A stretch of DNA of 64,000 nt from Rhodoplanes elegans. GTDB lineage: Bacteria; Pseudomonadota; Alphaproteobacteria; Rhizobiales; Xanthobacteraceae. The notes beneath the pieces are model-generated. The model was not told the DNA's origin, ran no database searches, and was given only the letters and a program-made list of their open reading frames with translations. The DNA lies in assembly GCF_016653355.1 (NCBI RefSeq), contig NZ_NHSK01000156.1, forward strand, positions 1 through 64,000, given 5' to 3'. Shown piece after piece: positions 1-8,478 of the stretch (within the stretch, counting starts at the first letter, position 1; each line of letters starts with the position of its first letter). The translations under genes were made by a program, and so were the position numbers.

Positions 1-1554
1 GACGGTCGGGTGCAGCACGGCGAGCGCCCAGACGGACCGGCCGAGACCAGGCCTGCCGAGAGCCGCCCGGCCGAGACCCGGCCGGCCGGTGATGCCGCGC
101 CGCGGGCCGAGAGCCGCGCCGAGGCCCGGCCGGAACGCGACGCCAATGTCCGCCGGCTGCCGAGCGATTCGACCACCGAGCACTCGCTCGACCTCGGTGG
201 CCGCACCCTGCGCTTCAAGGCGACGGCCGGCTCGATCCCGCTGTTCGAGGGGGAGGGCGGTCCGCTGCGCGCCGAGGTCGGCTACGTCGCCTTCACGATG
301 GCGCCGCCCGCCGGCACGGCCGCCGCCGCGCGCCCCGTCACCTTCCTGTTCAACGGCGGCCCCGGGGCCGCCTCGGCCTATCTCAACATCGGCGCCGTCG
401 GCCCGTGGCGGCTGCCGCTCGACGGCGCCTCCGTCTCGACTCCGCCCGTGCTGCTGCCCAATGCCGAGACTTGGCTCGACTTCACCGACCTCGTCTTCGT
501 CGACCCGCCGGGCACCGGTTTCAGCCGGATCGTCGGCGGCGAGCCGGCGCGGCGGCAGTTCTGGTCAGTCGACGGCGACGCCGAGGCGCTCGCCGTGGTC
601 CTGCGCAAATGGATCGACCAGACGGGCCGGCGCGCCGCGCCGAAGTTTCTGGTCGGCGAGAGCTACGGCGGCTTCCGGGTGCCGAAGCTCGCCCGCGAGC
701 TCGCCTCCGACCAGGGCATCGGGGTGCGCGGCCTCGTGCTGATCTCGCCCGTGCTCGACTTCGCGACCCTCGCCCAGCGACGTCACCTGCCGACGACCTG
801 GACCTACGCCCTGCCGTCGATGGCGGCGGCGGTCCTGGAGGCGCGCGGCGCCTTCTCGCCGGCCGCGCTCGCCGAGGCCGAGCACTACGCCGCGACCGAC
901 TATCTGGCCGATCTCGTCAAGGGCGAGCGCGACCGCGAGGCGGTCGAGCGCCTCTCGGCCCGTGTCGCGGCGCTCACCGGCCTCGACCCGGCGCTGGTGC
1001 GCCGGCTCGCCGGCCGCATCGACACCCGCACGTTCCAGCGCGAGCTGTTCCGCGACCGCGGCCTGGTCGGCAGCGCCTACGACGCGACCGTCACGGCCTT
1101 CGATCCGACGCCCTCGGCGGCCCGTACCCAGTTTCCGGATCCGGTGCTCGATTCGACCAAGGCGCCGCTGACGGCGGCGATGACCGAGCTCTATCGCGGC
1201 CCGCTGAAATGGAGCCACGACCAGCCCTATCGGCTGTTGAACGGCGAGGTGAACGGCCAGTGGAACTGGGGCCGCGGCCGCGCGTCGCCCGAGGTGGTCG
1301 ACGAGGTGCGCACCATCCTGTCGGCCGATCGCGCCGCCCGCATTCTGGTCGTCCACGGGGCGAGCGATCTCGTCACGCCGTACTTCGCCACCAAGCAGAT
1401 CCTCGACCAGCTCCCGGTGTATGGCGAGGCCGACCGGCTGGCCCTGAAGGTCTATCGCGGCGGCCACATGTTCTATTCGGATGACGTGTCGCGAAAGGCC
1501 TTCCGCCAGGACGCCGAGGCCTTCTTTCGCGCGGCGCTGGGGGTTGCTCGGTAG
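1..1554 (+). CDS. Serine carboxypeptidase, peptidase family S10 (5' end open at window edge)
   Basis: Alpha/beta-hydrolase-fold carboxypeptidase of family S10, which removes C-terminal residues from peptides. Numbered from a GTG at 10, the nucleophile Ser218 sits in GESYGGFR, the catalytic Asp453 in GASDLVTPYF and the His486 in GGHMFYSD; an oxyanion-type FNGGPGAAS motif lies near residue 115. The frame is open back to base 1, and the first 50 residues are a low-complexity Glu/Arg/Pro/Ala stretch with no signal peptide. Because bacterial S10 relatives are usually exported, the real start with its signal sequence probably lies upstream of the window. The stop codon lies inside a long palindromic repeat. 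The family call is firm; the natural substrate is unknown. Confidence 0.9.
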   Translation, partial: DGRVQHGERPDGPAETRPAESRPAETRPAGDAAPRAESRAEARPERDANVRRLPSDSTTEHSLDLGGRTLRFKATAGSIPLFEGEGGPLRAEVGYVAFTMAPPAGTAAAARPVTFLFNGGPGAASAYLNIGAVGPWRLPLDGASVSTPPVLLPNAETWLDFTDLVFVDPPGTGFSRIVGGEPARRQFWSVDGDAEALAVVLRKWIDQTGRRAAPKFLVGESYGGFRVPKLARELASDQGIGVRGLVLISPVLDFATLAQRRHLPTTWTYALPSMAAAVLEARGAFSPAALAEAEHYAATDYLADLVKGERDREAVERLSARVAALTGLDPALVRRLAGRIDTRTFQRELFRDRGLVGSAYDATVTAFDPTPSAARTQFPDPVLDSTKAPLTAAMTELYRGPLKWSHDQPYRLLNGEVNGQWNWGRGRASPEVVDEVRTILSADRAARILVVHGASDLVTPYFATKQILDQLPVYGEADRLALKVYRGGHMFYSDDVSRKAFRQDAEAFFRAALGVAR

Positions 1555-1651
1555 GGTGGGCAAAGCCGCGCAGCGGCGTGCCCACGCGGTTTCCCGCCGA
1601 TGGTCAGACAGCGTGGGCACGGCGCGTTCCGCGCCTTTGCCCACCCTACCG
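1549..1651. repeat. Long palindromic intergenic repeat
   Basis: An imperfect 103-bp palindrome. The outer arms GGTAGGGTGGGCAAAG (1550-1565) and CTTTGCCCACCCTACC (1635-1650) are exact reverse complements, and inner arms GTGCCCACGC and GCGTGGGCAC also pair. It fills the space between the S10 gene and the convergent agmatinase gene and overlaps the S10 stop codon, so it may act as a bidirectional terminator. The sequence resembles REP-like elements common in Rhizobiales genomes; that family resemblance is from memory. Confidence 0.85.
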
Positions 1652-1653
1652 CG

Positions 1654-2559
1654 CTACGCAGTGGCGGCCTTCGTCCCCATCAGGGCCAGATACTCCCAGG
1701 CGACCGTGGCGGCGGCGAGCGCGGTGATCTCGGCGACGTCGTAGGCGGGCGCCACCTCGACCACGTCCATGCCGCGGAAGTCGAGATCGCCGAGCCGGCG
1801 CAGGACGGCGAGGAGCTGCCAGCTCGCGAGCCCGCCGATCTCCGGCGTCCCGGTGCCGGGCGCAAAGGCGGGATCGAGCACGTCGACGTCGACCGAGAGA
1901 TAGGTCGGCGCAGCGCCGACCACGGCACGAATCTCCTCCGCTACGGCGGCCGGTCCCATCTCGTGCACGGCCTCGGCCGGAACGATCCGGACACCGCGGG
2001 CGAGCGTCCAGTCGTAGACGTCGGTGCCCATCGGCGAGCGGATGCCGATCTGGATGGTCTTCCGCGGGTCGACCAGGCCTTCCTCGATGGCGTGGAAGAA
2101 CACCGAGCCGTGGGCGTAGCGCTGGCCGAAATTGTCCGGCCAGGTGTCGACATGGGCGTCGAAGTGGACGAGCGCCAGCGGCCCGGTGCGCTTCGCCAGC
2201 GCGCGCAGGAGCGGCAGCGTGATGCCGTGCTCGCCGCCGAGCGCGATCAGGTGGCCGACCGCGGCGGCTTGGCGCTCGATCAGATCGAGACTCTTCGCGA
2301 TGTCGCCGAGCGCGATGGAGAAATCGCCGATGTCGGCGACCGGCATCATCGCCGGCTCGATGCGGTGCACCGGGTGGGCGCCGTCGACCAACATGCGGCT
2401 CGCGCGCCGGATCGCCGCCGGTCCGTCGCGGGCGCCGGAGCGGTTCGTGGTGCCGACGTCGAGCGGGATGCCGGCGACGCAGAAGGTCGCGGCGCGATCG
2501 TATGCCGCCAGCCCCAGGAAGGTCGCCGGCAGTGCGAAGGTGGCGGGCGAGAGGCTCAT
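1654..2559 (-). CDS. speB: Agmatinase (ureohydrolase family)
   Basis: Hydrolyses agmatine to putrescine and urea. The protein has 301 residues, the usual length for ureohydrolases, and carries the manganese-binding signatures GGEHGITLPLLRAL, HFDAHVDTW and SVDVDVLDPAFAPG in order. It follows the arginine decarboxylase gene by 16 bp on the same strand, which supports agmatinase over arginase, guanidinobutyrase or formiminoglutamase: the upstream gene makes agmatine. The ATG at 2559 is the obvious start. The gene ends convergently against the palindromic repeat at 1549-1651. Confidence 0.85.
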   Translation of the reverse strand: MSLSPATFALPATFLGLAAYDRAATFCVAGIPLDVGTTNRSGARDGPAAIRRASRMLVDGAHPVHRIEPAMMPVADIGDFSIALGDIAKSLDLIERQAAAVGHLIALGGEHGITLPLLRALAKRTGPLALVHFDAHVDTWPDNFGQRYAHGSVFFHAIEEGLVDPRKTIQIGIRSPMGTDVYDWTLARGVRIVPAEAVHEMGPAAVAEEIRAVVGAAPTYLSVDVDVLDPAFAPGTGTPEIGGLASWQLLAVLRRLGDLDFRGMDVVEVAPAYDVAEITALAAATVAWEYLALMGTKAATA

Positions 2560-2575
2560 GCGGGGCTCCGCTCCC

Positions 2576-3139
2576 TCACGCCGCGAGCGGCGCGAAGCGG
2601 AACACCGCGCAGGCGACCGCGCAGGTCCACTCGCCCGTGTCGGCGCCGGTCGCCGCCGCGGTCATCGACAGCGTGTCGACGATCAGGTCGGTCGTCTCGT
2701 AGAGCTTGCGGCGCTCGTCCCAGGCGGCGTTGGGGTCGAACTCGATGCCGAGCGTCGAAGCCAGCATGGTGGCGGCCAGGTCCTCGGCATAGTCGCCGGC
2801 CTGGTGCTCGGTCATGCCGTAGCCGTGGTGCTCGGAGATGTATCCGTAGACGGCCGGGTCCTTCGGGCGGGCGAGGCCGATCGAGGCGGCGATTCGGCGG
2901 CCCGGCTCGTTGGTCTCGGCCCGCGCCATCACGCAGAAGGTGATCTCGCCGGGGGCGAGCGTCGGCACGCCTTCCTCGCGCGAGATCAGCCGGCAGCGCG
3001 GCGGTAGGATCGACGACACCGTGACGAGGTTCTGCTGCTCGATGTCGGCGTCGCGCAGCGCATATTCGAAGGCGGTGAGCGGCTGCCTGTGGATGCCCAC
3101 CCCGCGGGTGAGAAAAACCTGGGTCGGAACCGGAAACAT
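2576..3139 (-). CDS. pdaD: Pyruvoyl-dependent arginine decarboxylase
   Basis: Decarboxylates arginine to agmatine with a covalently bound pyruvoyl group formed by self-cleavage. The 187-residue protein contains the family's processing site in the context [11 protein letters not shown], where cleavage between the serines would give beta and alpha chains. [15 protein letters not shown] and the EHHGYG segment also fit the family. The frame is open to 3388, but the ATG at 3139 is preceded by a strong ribosome-binding site (AAGGAGG, 3144-3150), so the longer reading is rejected. It heads a two-gene operon with speB, making a full arginine-to-putrescine route. The pyruvoyl type is better known from archaea and chlamydiae than from Proteobacteria. 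Confidence 0.85.
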   Translation of the reverse strand: MFPVPTQVFLTRGVGIHRQPLTAFEYALRDADIEQQNLVTVSSILPPRCRLISREEGVPTLAPGEITFCVMARAETNEPGRRIAASIGLARPKDPAVYGYISEHHGYGMTEHQAGDYAEDLAATMLASTLGIEFDPNAAWDERRKLYETTDLIVDTLSMTAAATGADTGEWTCAVACAVFRFAPLAA

Positions 3140-3393
3140 CGCGCCTCCTTGGGACGGTCCGTCGGTCGGCAGAAAACAATGGACCACAATGGCGACAGTC
3201 CGACAACGCGGAGACCCAGCCAGGGGACATCGCGACGACCGCCGCGGAGGCGGACCGCGTGGAAGGTCCGCACCCGGGCCGGGCCATGACACCTTCGGCG
3301 TGCGAGCGCCGCTGCGGACCGCCCCTCCGGACGGTCTGCGTGAGCGCGCAAAACGTCCTTCGCGACCGGCGGGCCGCCTGTCGGCCATCGCCG

Positions 3394-4314
3394 TCAGGAT
3401 GCGACCGGTTCCGGCTCCAACGCCTGCCAGTAGCGGTCGGGCAGGTGGTCGCCGAGCGCCGGCGCCAGGAGGCGCGACGCCTTACCCTTGAGGTCGGAGC
3501 GGATCAGCGGATCGAGCGACAGCGACACCAGCCGGCGCACCCCCTCGCGCAGCGCGCTCTGCAGGCCGGGCACGAGCTGCGGGTCGTCGCAGGGCGGCGG
3601 CTTCAGGAGCGTCGCGTCGAAGCGGGTGTGGCGCGGGCAGGTCAGGCAGCAGCCGACATGATGGAAGCCGAGGCCGCTCGGCGGCACGGCCGGAACCAGG
3701 TCCTCGCCGTGGACCAGACGGAACGTGCGGGCGCCCAGCACCGCGTCGTAGTCGCGGGCGAAGACCTCGGTGCCGACGCGGGGCATGCCGAACGTGTAGA
3801 CCTCGGGCAGCAGCACGTGCTCGATGACGGCCTGCTGGGCGGCCAGCACGGCGAGCGCCCCGCCGAGGCTGTGGCCGGTGATCAGCAGCCGATGCGACGG
3901 GTCGTGGTCGGCGATCAGGGCGGCGACGTCGGTCCAGGCCGCCGCGAGCGCCGCCGCGAAGCCGCCGTGCAGGCCGTCGTCGTTGACGAAGAAGAGCAGG
4001 TCGGTGAGCCAGTTCGCCAGCACCAGCGGGTCGGTGCCGGCGAAGGCCAGGATGGTGATGCCGGGGCGCCGCAGCACGATCCCGCGCGTCTGCGGCATCG
4101 GCAGCGCCGCGCCGGTCGGCGGGCTGAAGGCGGCGAGCGCGACCCGCCATCGCGCCGCGACGGCGTCGAGCTTCTCCGGCTCGTCCTCGTAGGCGAGCTG
4201 CGCGGCCCAGGCGGTGGCCCGCGCGGTGCCGAGGTCGAATCCCTCGTGCGGCGCGAGGCCATCGAGCGCGTCGGCCGGATAGAATTCGAGCGGCAGGCGG
4301 ACCAGAAACGTCAT
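3394..4314 (-). CDS. Lipase class 3 family protein
   Basis: A 306-residue alpha/beta hydrolase of the fungal-lipase-like class 3 family. The nucleophile elbow GHSLGGALA is clear, preceded by the conserved GDP-like FAGTDPLVL strand and followed by YTFGMPRVG and the [12 protein letters not shown] segment that carries the acid and approaches the His (FHHVG). There is no signal peptide. The ATG at 4314 ([13 protein letters not shown]) is chosen because the longer frame runs through the tRNA-derived attachment site. The substrate is unknown; triacylglycerol or phospholipid hydrolysis is expected from the family. It is the last backbone gene before the integrated element. Confidence 0.75.
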   Translation of the reverse strand: MTFLVRLPLEFYPADALDGLAPHEGFDLGTARATAWAAQLAYEDEPEKLDAVAARWRVALAAFSPPTGAALPMPQTRGIVLRRPGITILAFAGTDPLVLANWLTDLLFFVNDDGLHGGFAAALAAAWTDVAALIADHDPSHRLLITGHSLGGALAVLAAQQAVIEHVLLPEVYTFGMPRVGTEVFARDYDAVLGARTFRLVHGEDLVPAVPPSGLGFHHVGCCLTCPRHTRFDATLLKPPPCDDPQLVPGLQSALREGVRRLVSLSLDPLIRSDLKGKASRLLAPALGDHLPDRYWQALEPEPVAS

Positions 4315-4438
4315 CACCCCACCGCCGAGCGTGCGACGGGAATCGCCGGAGCCATGATCCGCGACTATGACCAGAGGCGCCCCGCCGGCCAAGAGCCTGG
4401 CGGCGCGATCGTGGCGAACTATGCGGTGGTCGGAGGGA

Positions 4439-4483
4439 GTGGCTGGGGGACCTGGATTCGAACCAAGACTAGCGGAGTCAGAG
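4439..4483. repeat. Left attachment site (tRNA-Gln 3' fragment)
   Basis: 45 bp identical to 21807-21851. It contains the CCA end, acceptor arm, T arm and anticodon-proximal stem of tRNA-Gln(CTG) read on the minus strand; identity stops at 4484. This is the duplicated crossover region left by integration. Confidence 0.93.
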
Positions 4484-4602
4484 GCCACCACCTGACCTTG
4501 TGGCTGGTTTTGGGAAATTGCTAGGTCATTGATTTTCTTAGGTGTGGACTGTGTCGTACTTACCTCTTGTTGTGGCTCCTTATGCCGTTTTATGGTTCCG
4601 GC

Positions 4603-4633
4603 CGTGACCCAGGCGTGACCTGATCTGTGACCC
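4603..4633 (+). promoter_or_regulatory. Candidate integrase arm sites (left)
   Basis: Three closely spaced direct copies of GTGACC(C/T) at about 4604, 4615 and 4627, between the left attachment site and the integrase gene. Three more GTGACCC copies lie just inside the right attachment site. Matching clusters at both ends fit arm-type binding sites for the integrase; this is inference. Confidence 0.5.
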
Positions 4634-4687
4634 GGGCTCGGATCTAGATCGACGGATTCGCGCCGCCAGACCAACGGAGTCGGTCGC

Positions 4688-5848
4688 GTGCGCCTCACAA
4701 AGTCCGAGATCAACAAGCTCAAGCCCGGCCCTCGGCGGTTCCTCTGGGACGACGAGCTCCGCGGCTTTTGCGTCCGGGTGAACAAGACGCAGGTGTCGTA
4801 CATGGTCGACTTCACGGTCGGCGCCAAGCGCCGCCGGGTGTCGCTCGGCTCGGTTCACCTGCAGCCCCTCGAGAAGGCCCGGGAGAAGGCGGCCGGCATC
4901 CTCCTGGCCGCGCGCGCCGGCACCGACGCCACCGTGACGGATGCCGGTGACCGGGCGATGTTCCGAGCGGTGTGGGACAAGCTCGCGACCGAAGTCGACG
5001 CCCACAAGCTCGCCGAGGCGACGCGGGAATCGTACGCGGAACGCATGAAGCCGATCCTCGCGAAGTTCGGTGACATGGCCGTCGCGGACATCACGGTGGC
5101 CGACGTCGAGGCGTTCGTGTTCGGCCTGAACGGTGAGCGCAATCGGTCCTTCGCGGTGTCGCTGATCCGGAAGACGATCAACTTCGCCAAGAAGGCGAGA
5201 ATCCTGCCGGACAGCCATCGCAACCCGGCCAGCGACGTGAAGACCAAGAAGCCGACGAAGCGGAACAAGGCCCTCTCGGTCGAAACGCTGACCGCATTCG
5301 GACGCGCCCTCGCTGAGATGGAGACCGAGGGGAAGGTGTCGCCATGGCTGGCGAACCTGTTCCGCCTGGCGCTGGTCTGCGGCCTGCGGCCGGGCGAGGT
5401 CCGCACCCTGCAATGGTCGGCCGTCGACTACGCGGCCCGCGAGATGAAGGTGATCGGCAAGGCGGGCGAGCGCCCGATCTACCTCGCCGACGAGGCCATC
5501 GCGATCTTGCGGGCGACGCCGAAGGTCGAGGGTTGCCCGTTCGTGTTCGTCGGCCGGCGGTTCGGAAAGCCGATCGCGGCCGTGCACAAGATGCTGACCT
5601 TGGTGCAGGACCGGGCGAAGGTTCCCCGCTTTCCGCCCTATGCGTTCCGCCACACCGCGGCGACCGGGGCGCTCGGGCGCGGCGTTGACCTCGCCGCGGT
5701 TCAGGCGTTGCTCGGGCACGCCTCGATCCAGACCACCAGCATCTACCTCCACAGCGACGCCGCGCGGCGGAAGGCAGCGGCCGAGCAGGCGGCGGCGGTC
5801 GGCGCCGTGGTGGTGCCGATGAAGCGGGGAGGGAGCCGTGTCAGCTAA
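4688..5848 (+). CDS. int: Tyrosine-type site-specific integrase
   Basis: A 386-residue tyrosine recombinase of the P4-like integrase group: an N-terminal DUF4102-type arm-binding domain (residues 1-80), a core-binding SAM-like domain, then the catalytic domain. Catalytic residues are visible in CGLRPGEVRTLQW (first Arg), AFRHTAATGAL (His-x-x-Arg region, slightly altered), LGHASIQTTSIYLH (second His and the nucleophile Tyr). It starts at a GTG and lies 200 bp from the tRNA-derived left attachment site, so it is the enzyme that integrates and, with the excisionase, excises this element. Its last 11 bases overlap the next gene. Confidence 0.92.
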   Translation: MRLTKSEINKLKPGPRRFLWDDELRGFCVRVNKTQVSYMVDFTVGAKRRRVSLGSVHLQPLEKAREKAAGILLAARAGTDATVTDAGDRAMFRAVWDKLATEVDAHKLAEATRESYAERMKPILAKFGDMAVADITVADVEAFVFGLNGERNRSFAVSLIRKTINFAKKARILPDSHRNPASDVKTKKPTKRNKALSVETLTAFGRALAEMETEGKVSPWLANLFRLALVCGLRPGEVRTLQWSAVDYAAREMKVIGKAGERPIYLADEAIAILRATPKVEGCPFVFVGRRFGKPIAAVHKMLTLVQDRAKVPRFPPYAFRHTAATGALGRGVDLAAVQALLGHASIQTTSIYLHSDAARRKAAAEQAAAVGAVVVPMKRGGSRVS

Positions 5849-6560
5849 TCCTATGCAGGTTGCACAGGAGATTTTTGAACATTGCTGGCGCGATCTGACG
5901 CCCGATCAATGGGACGCTCTTGACGCACTCGGCAACAAAGCCTTCCGCGAGGACCAGGAACGGCGTTCAGTTCTGCTCGGAATTGCGTCCCAGTATCGAA
6001 ACGAAAGAATTGCTGAAAAGGATGGCACGCCTTCCGAGCACACTGAAAAAGCAATCCTGATTGGAAGGTTGGCGGATGAATTGGCTCGCTCCCTGCGGTC
6101 GTATCCGAGGTGGGTCTCATTCATCGATCAAGATGAGATTGTGGGGCATGATGCTGAAGATCGGCAGACGCGTTCGCGAATGCTCCGGTGGGCCTACGCC
6201 GCGCCATCGATGCTCGAACTTCTTGCGGCCGGAGCAAAACGGTCGGCGATCGGGGTTGATCTGGTCGAGGTCGAGAAATCGTACCTTAGAGCGCTTCGGT
6301 TATCCTCCAATGCGAAGGATTGGCCGGCTGCTCGTATGTATTGGCTCTTGTTTAGTCATATGAAGGATAGATGGAGATTTCGTGTCTACGAGACAAAGAA
6401 TGAAACCCCAGCAACACGATTCGTGGCCTATTTCGTTTCCGCAATCGATCCGGTCCGCCAGCCAACGTTGAAGCAGATTTCTCGTGCGATTGCGGACTTC
6501 AAGCGGGCGCCGATTCTGATCGGCGAGTTAGAACGGCTCCGATCGGCAGTCGGAAATTAG
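5838..6560 (+). CDS. Hypothetical protein, cargo-like gene next to integrase
   Basis: A 240-residue protein that I do not recognise. It starts with a GTG overlapping the integrase stop, so it is probably translationally coupled to it. The composition is mainly helical and charged (for example QERRSVLLGIASQ, MLRWAYAAPSMLELLAAG); there is no signal peptide or membrane segment. The gene is clearly poorer in G+C than its neighbours (codons such as AAA, GAT, ATT are frequent), which suggests separate acquisition. Its position between integrase and excisionase is a common cargo slot in phages and satellites, so a defence or superinfection role is conceivable, but nothing in the sequence shows it. 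Confidence 0.6.
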   Translation: MSANPMQVAQEIFEHCWRDLTPDQWDALDALGNKAFREDQERRSVLLGIASQYRNERIAEKDGTPSEHTEKAILIGRLADELARSLRSYPRWVSFIDQDEIVGHDAEDRQTRSRMLRWAYAAPSMLELLAAGAKRSAIGVDLVEVEKSYLRALRLSSNAKDWPAARMYWLLFSHMKDRWRFRVYETKNETPATRFVAYFVSAIDPVRQPTLKQISRAIADFKRAPILIGELERLRSAVGN

Positions 6561-6686
6561 GGACCAGGAGTCACACCTAACAGGGGTTATCGCTGAGCAC
6601 AAAATCCCACTAATTACCGGGGCGCCACGCAACACACGAGGCGCCGTCGCACCAGTTGACAGCGCCTCGCAATCCAGAGGGCGCAT

Positions 6687-6941
6687 ATGTCGACGTCTGA
6701 TTTGCTGCCGCCTGCCGAAGCTGCCGCCTACACGCGCAGGTCTGTGAACACCCTGGCCGGATGGCGTTCGACCGGGGCCGGACCAACGTTCTGTAAGTTG
6801 GGCGGCCGGATCTATTATCGCCGTACTGACCTCGACGCGTGGATCGAGTCGTGCCGTGTGACCAGCACCGCCGAGGCGCGCGCGCTCCCGAAACCGTCGG
6901 TCAAGCCTGCTCGTGGCGCCTCGCTGCAGGGGGCGGCGTGA
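6687..6941 (+). CDS. xis: Excisionase-like helix-turn-helix protein (HTH_17 / AlpA-like)
   Basis: 84 residues with a MerR-type winged helix: LLPPAEAAAYTRRSVNTLAGWRSTG followed by a beta wing ending in IYYRRTDLDAWIE. This is the classic layout of the helix-turn-helix 17 family used as excisionases and AlpA-type activators. The GAGGGCGCAT sequence before the ATG gives a ribosome-binding site. In this element it would bend the attachment sites for excision and/or control the integrase; I infer that from position. The symbol is functional, not an orthology claim. Confidence 0.8.
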   Translation: MSTSDLLPPAEAAAYTRRSVNTLAGWRSTGAGPTFCKLGGRIYYRRTDLDAWIESCRVTSTAEARALPKPSVKPARGASLQGAA

Positions 6942-6944
6942 TCA

Positions 6945-7202
6945 ATGGCCCCCCGTCACACGGCGACGCCCGCCCCCGCGGACACGGGGCACGGGCGTCG
7001 GGATGCTGATCAGCCGGGCGGCGAGATCACCCCGACCATCGCCGACCCCACGCACCAGCCGCAACCGGCCGAGCTGCCGCAAGTCCGCGAGGCCCGCGAG
7101 CGCGACACCGCGGCCCGGGCTCGACTGCGCAGCGGCCGGCCCGAGCCGGAGCCCGGCGAGCCCGAGCGAACCCGGCGACGGCTGCCCGGGAGGTGGTCGT
7201 GA
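6945..7202 (+). CDS. Small low-complexity hypothetical protein
   Basis: 85 residues, rich in Pro, Arg, Glu and Ala with no recognisable fold. It begins 3 bp after the excisionase gene and its stop overlaps the next start (GTGA at 7199), as expected for a compact phage operon. Codon bias alone could produce such a frame in this GC-rich DNA, so it remains tentative. Confidence 0.45.
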   Translation: MAPRHTATPAPADTGHGRRDADQPGGEITPTIADPTHQPQPAELPQVREARERDTAARARLRSGRPEPEPGEPERTRRRLPGRWS

Positions 7203-7522
7203 CGATCGGCCGCCGCCGTCTCCCCCAGCGCCGCGCATCCGAGACGTTCGACCTTGAGGTCGCCGGGCTCACCTACATCGTGACCGCGTCGCGATACGAG
7301 GACGGGCACCTCGGCAAGGTGTTCATCACGTCGCCCAAGCTCGGCAGCGCCGCCGACACCGCGGCCCGCGACGCGGCAATCGTCGCCTCGATAGCCCTGC
7401 AGTACGGGGCACCGGTCGACGTGATCAGGCGCGCACTCTGTCGTGACGGCTCCGGCCGGGCGAACGGGCCGCTCGGCGCCGCCCTGGACCGCCTGGCGCC
7501 GGCGGACGGGAGTCCGACGTGA
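7199..7522 (+). CDS. Phage protein resembling the TSCPD-type C-terminal domain
   Basis: 107 residues. The central part (FDLEVAGLTYIVTASRY, then KVFITSPKLGSAADTAARDA, then IALQYGAPVDVIRRALCRD) recalls the small C-terminal TSCPD-like domain of B12-dependent ribonucleotide reductases, which is common as a stand-alone gene beside phage replication genes in Rhizobiales. The match is by eye. It overlaps the preceding gene and the replication initiator by GTGA junctions, so the three are translationally coupled. Confidence 0.6.
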   Translation: MTIGRRRLPQRRASETFDLEVAGLTYIVTASRYEDGHLGKVFITSPKLGSAADTAARDAAIVASIALQYGAPVDVIRRALCRDGSGRANGPLGAALDRLAPADGSPT

Positions 7523-8478
7523 GCAGTAAGGCCGGCCGGAAGGAGTTCACGCGCGAGGTGTTCGCCTGGCTCGGCCGGATCTGCGCCGACCGGTCCTTGC
7601 CGGCCGCGGCCTTCAGGCTCGCGTTCGCGATCAGTCAGTATTTCAACTTCGAGACGTGCACGAGCGAGGCATGGCCTGGACAAGCGACCCTGGCCACCGC
7701 GATCGGGTCCGATGATCCGCGCAACGTGCGGCGGCTCGCCGGTCAACTCGTCGCGGCCGGATACCTCTCGATCGAGGAACACCGGGGCCGCCACCAGACG
7801 AACGTTTACCGGATGGAAAACCGGACGGCGTTGCCCGGTTTTTCCGGGCAGAAAACCGGACAGCAGCGCCCGGTTATTCGCCGGGAAAACCGGACAGCCG
7901 TGGCAGAAAAACCGGACAATCCTGGTCGGAAAACCGGACAGAATCCGCCAGAAAACCGGACAGGGCTGTCCTACAATCTATCTAATGAACTACCGAAGGA
8001 ACTACCGAAGGAACTATCTAACTCTGCGCGCGAGCGCGCGAGGCGAGATGACCATGACGGCGAACTGTTCGCCGATCAGATCGAGCAGTTAGCGACCGGC
8101 AGGCCGACCAGCGCCAAGCGGCGCACCAAGCAGGCAGGCGACGGGCAGACCGATGAGGCCTTCGCCGAGTTTTGGTCGATCTACCCGCGCCACATCGCCA
8201 AGGCCAACGCCGCGCGCGCGTTCACCGCAGCGCTGAAGGCCGGCACAGATCCGGGCGAGATCATTGCCGGCGCCCAACGCTACGCCGCCGAGCGGGCAGG
8301 GCAGGAGGAGCGCTACACGGCGCACCCGGCGACATGGATCCGCGGCCAGCGATGGCTCGACGACCCGACGCCACGCGGCGGGCGACAGCACGGCCACCGG
8401 CCCGACCGTGCGGCCGGGGTGATGGCGGCGCTCGACATCGCGGCCGGCGGGTTCGGAGGCGACGACGATGGGTTCTGA
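7519..8478 (+). CDS. Replication initiator-like protein with internal origin iterons
   Basis: 319 residues. Residues 20-95 form a winged helix-turn-helix (AWPGQATLATAIGSDDPRNVRRLAGQLVAAGYL), as in phage and plasmid replication proteins. The C-terminal part (FWSIYPRHIAKANAARAFTAAL through HPATWIRGQRWLDDP) is the conserved tail domain seen in phage O-type and DnaT-like replication proteins. Between them, residues 100-155 are a linker encoded by six DNA repeats that fall in different reading frames, so the DNA rather than the peptide is conserved. This parallels the lambda O gene, which carries its origin inside the coding sequence. The start is a GTG coupled to the previous gene. Confidence 0.78.
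   Translation: MSSKAGRKEFTREVFAWLGRICADRSLPAAAFRLAFAISQYFNFETCTSEAWPGQATLATAIGSDDPRNVRRLAGQLVAAGYLSIEEHRGRHQTNVYRMENRTALPGFSGQKTGQQRPVIRRENRTAVAEKPDNPGRKTGQNPPENRTGLSYNLSNELPKELPKELSNSARERARRDDHDGELFADQIEQLATGRPTSAKRRTKQAGDGQTDEAFAEFWSIYPRHIAKANAARAFTAALKAGTDPGEIIAGAQRYAAERAGQEERYTAHPATWIRGQRWLDDPTPRGGRQHGHRPDRAAGVMAALDIAAGGFGGDDDGF
7816..8020 (+). repeat. Iteron array and AT-rich segment: candidate replication origin
   Basis: Six direct copies of GAAAACCGGACAG start at 7816, 7851, 7885, 7906 (one extra A), 7929 and 7951, spaced 21-35 bp apart; the first copy has G for the final A-G pair region. One inverted copy, CCGGTTTTTC, is at 7835-7844. The copies are read as ENRT, KTGQ or EKPDN, i.e. 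in all three frames. Directly after them lies an AT-richer tract (about 7970-8020) with repeated GGAACTA(C/T)C units, suitable as an unwinding element. The layout is that of an iteron origin. Confidence 0.75.

Noticed and set aside
4315-4827. Upstream extension of the lipase frame
   Set aside because: It crosses the attachment site and reads the opposite strand of the integrase start; the ATG at 4314 gives the natural protein.
7985-8012. Tandem GGAACTACCGAA repeats as a possible CRISPR or VNTR
   Set aside because: Only two to three units without spacers; better explained as part of the unwinding region beside the iterons. No CRISPR array was found anywhere in the window.
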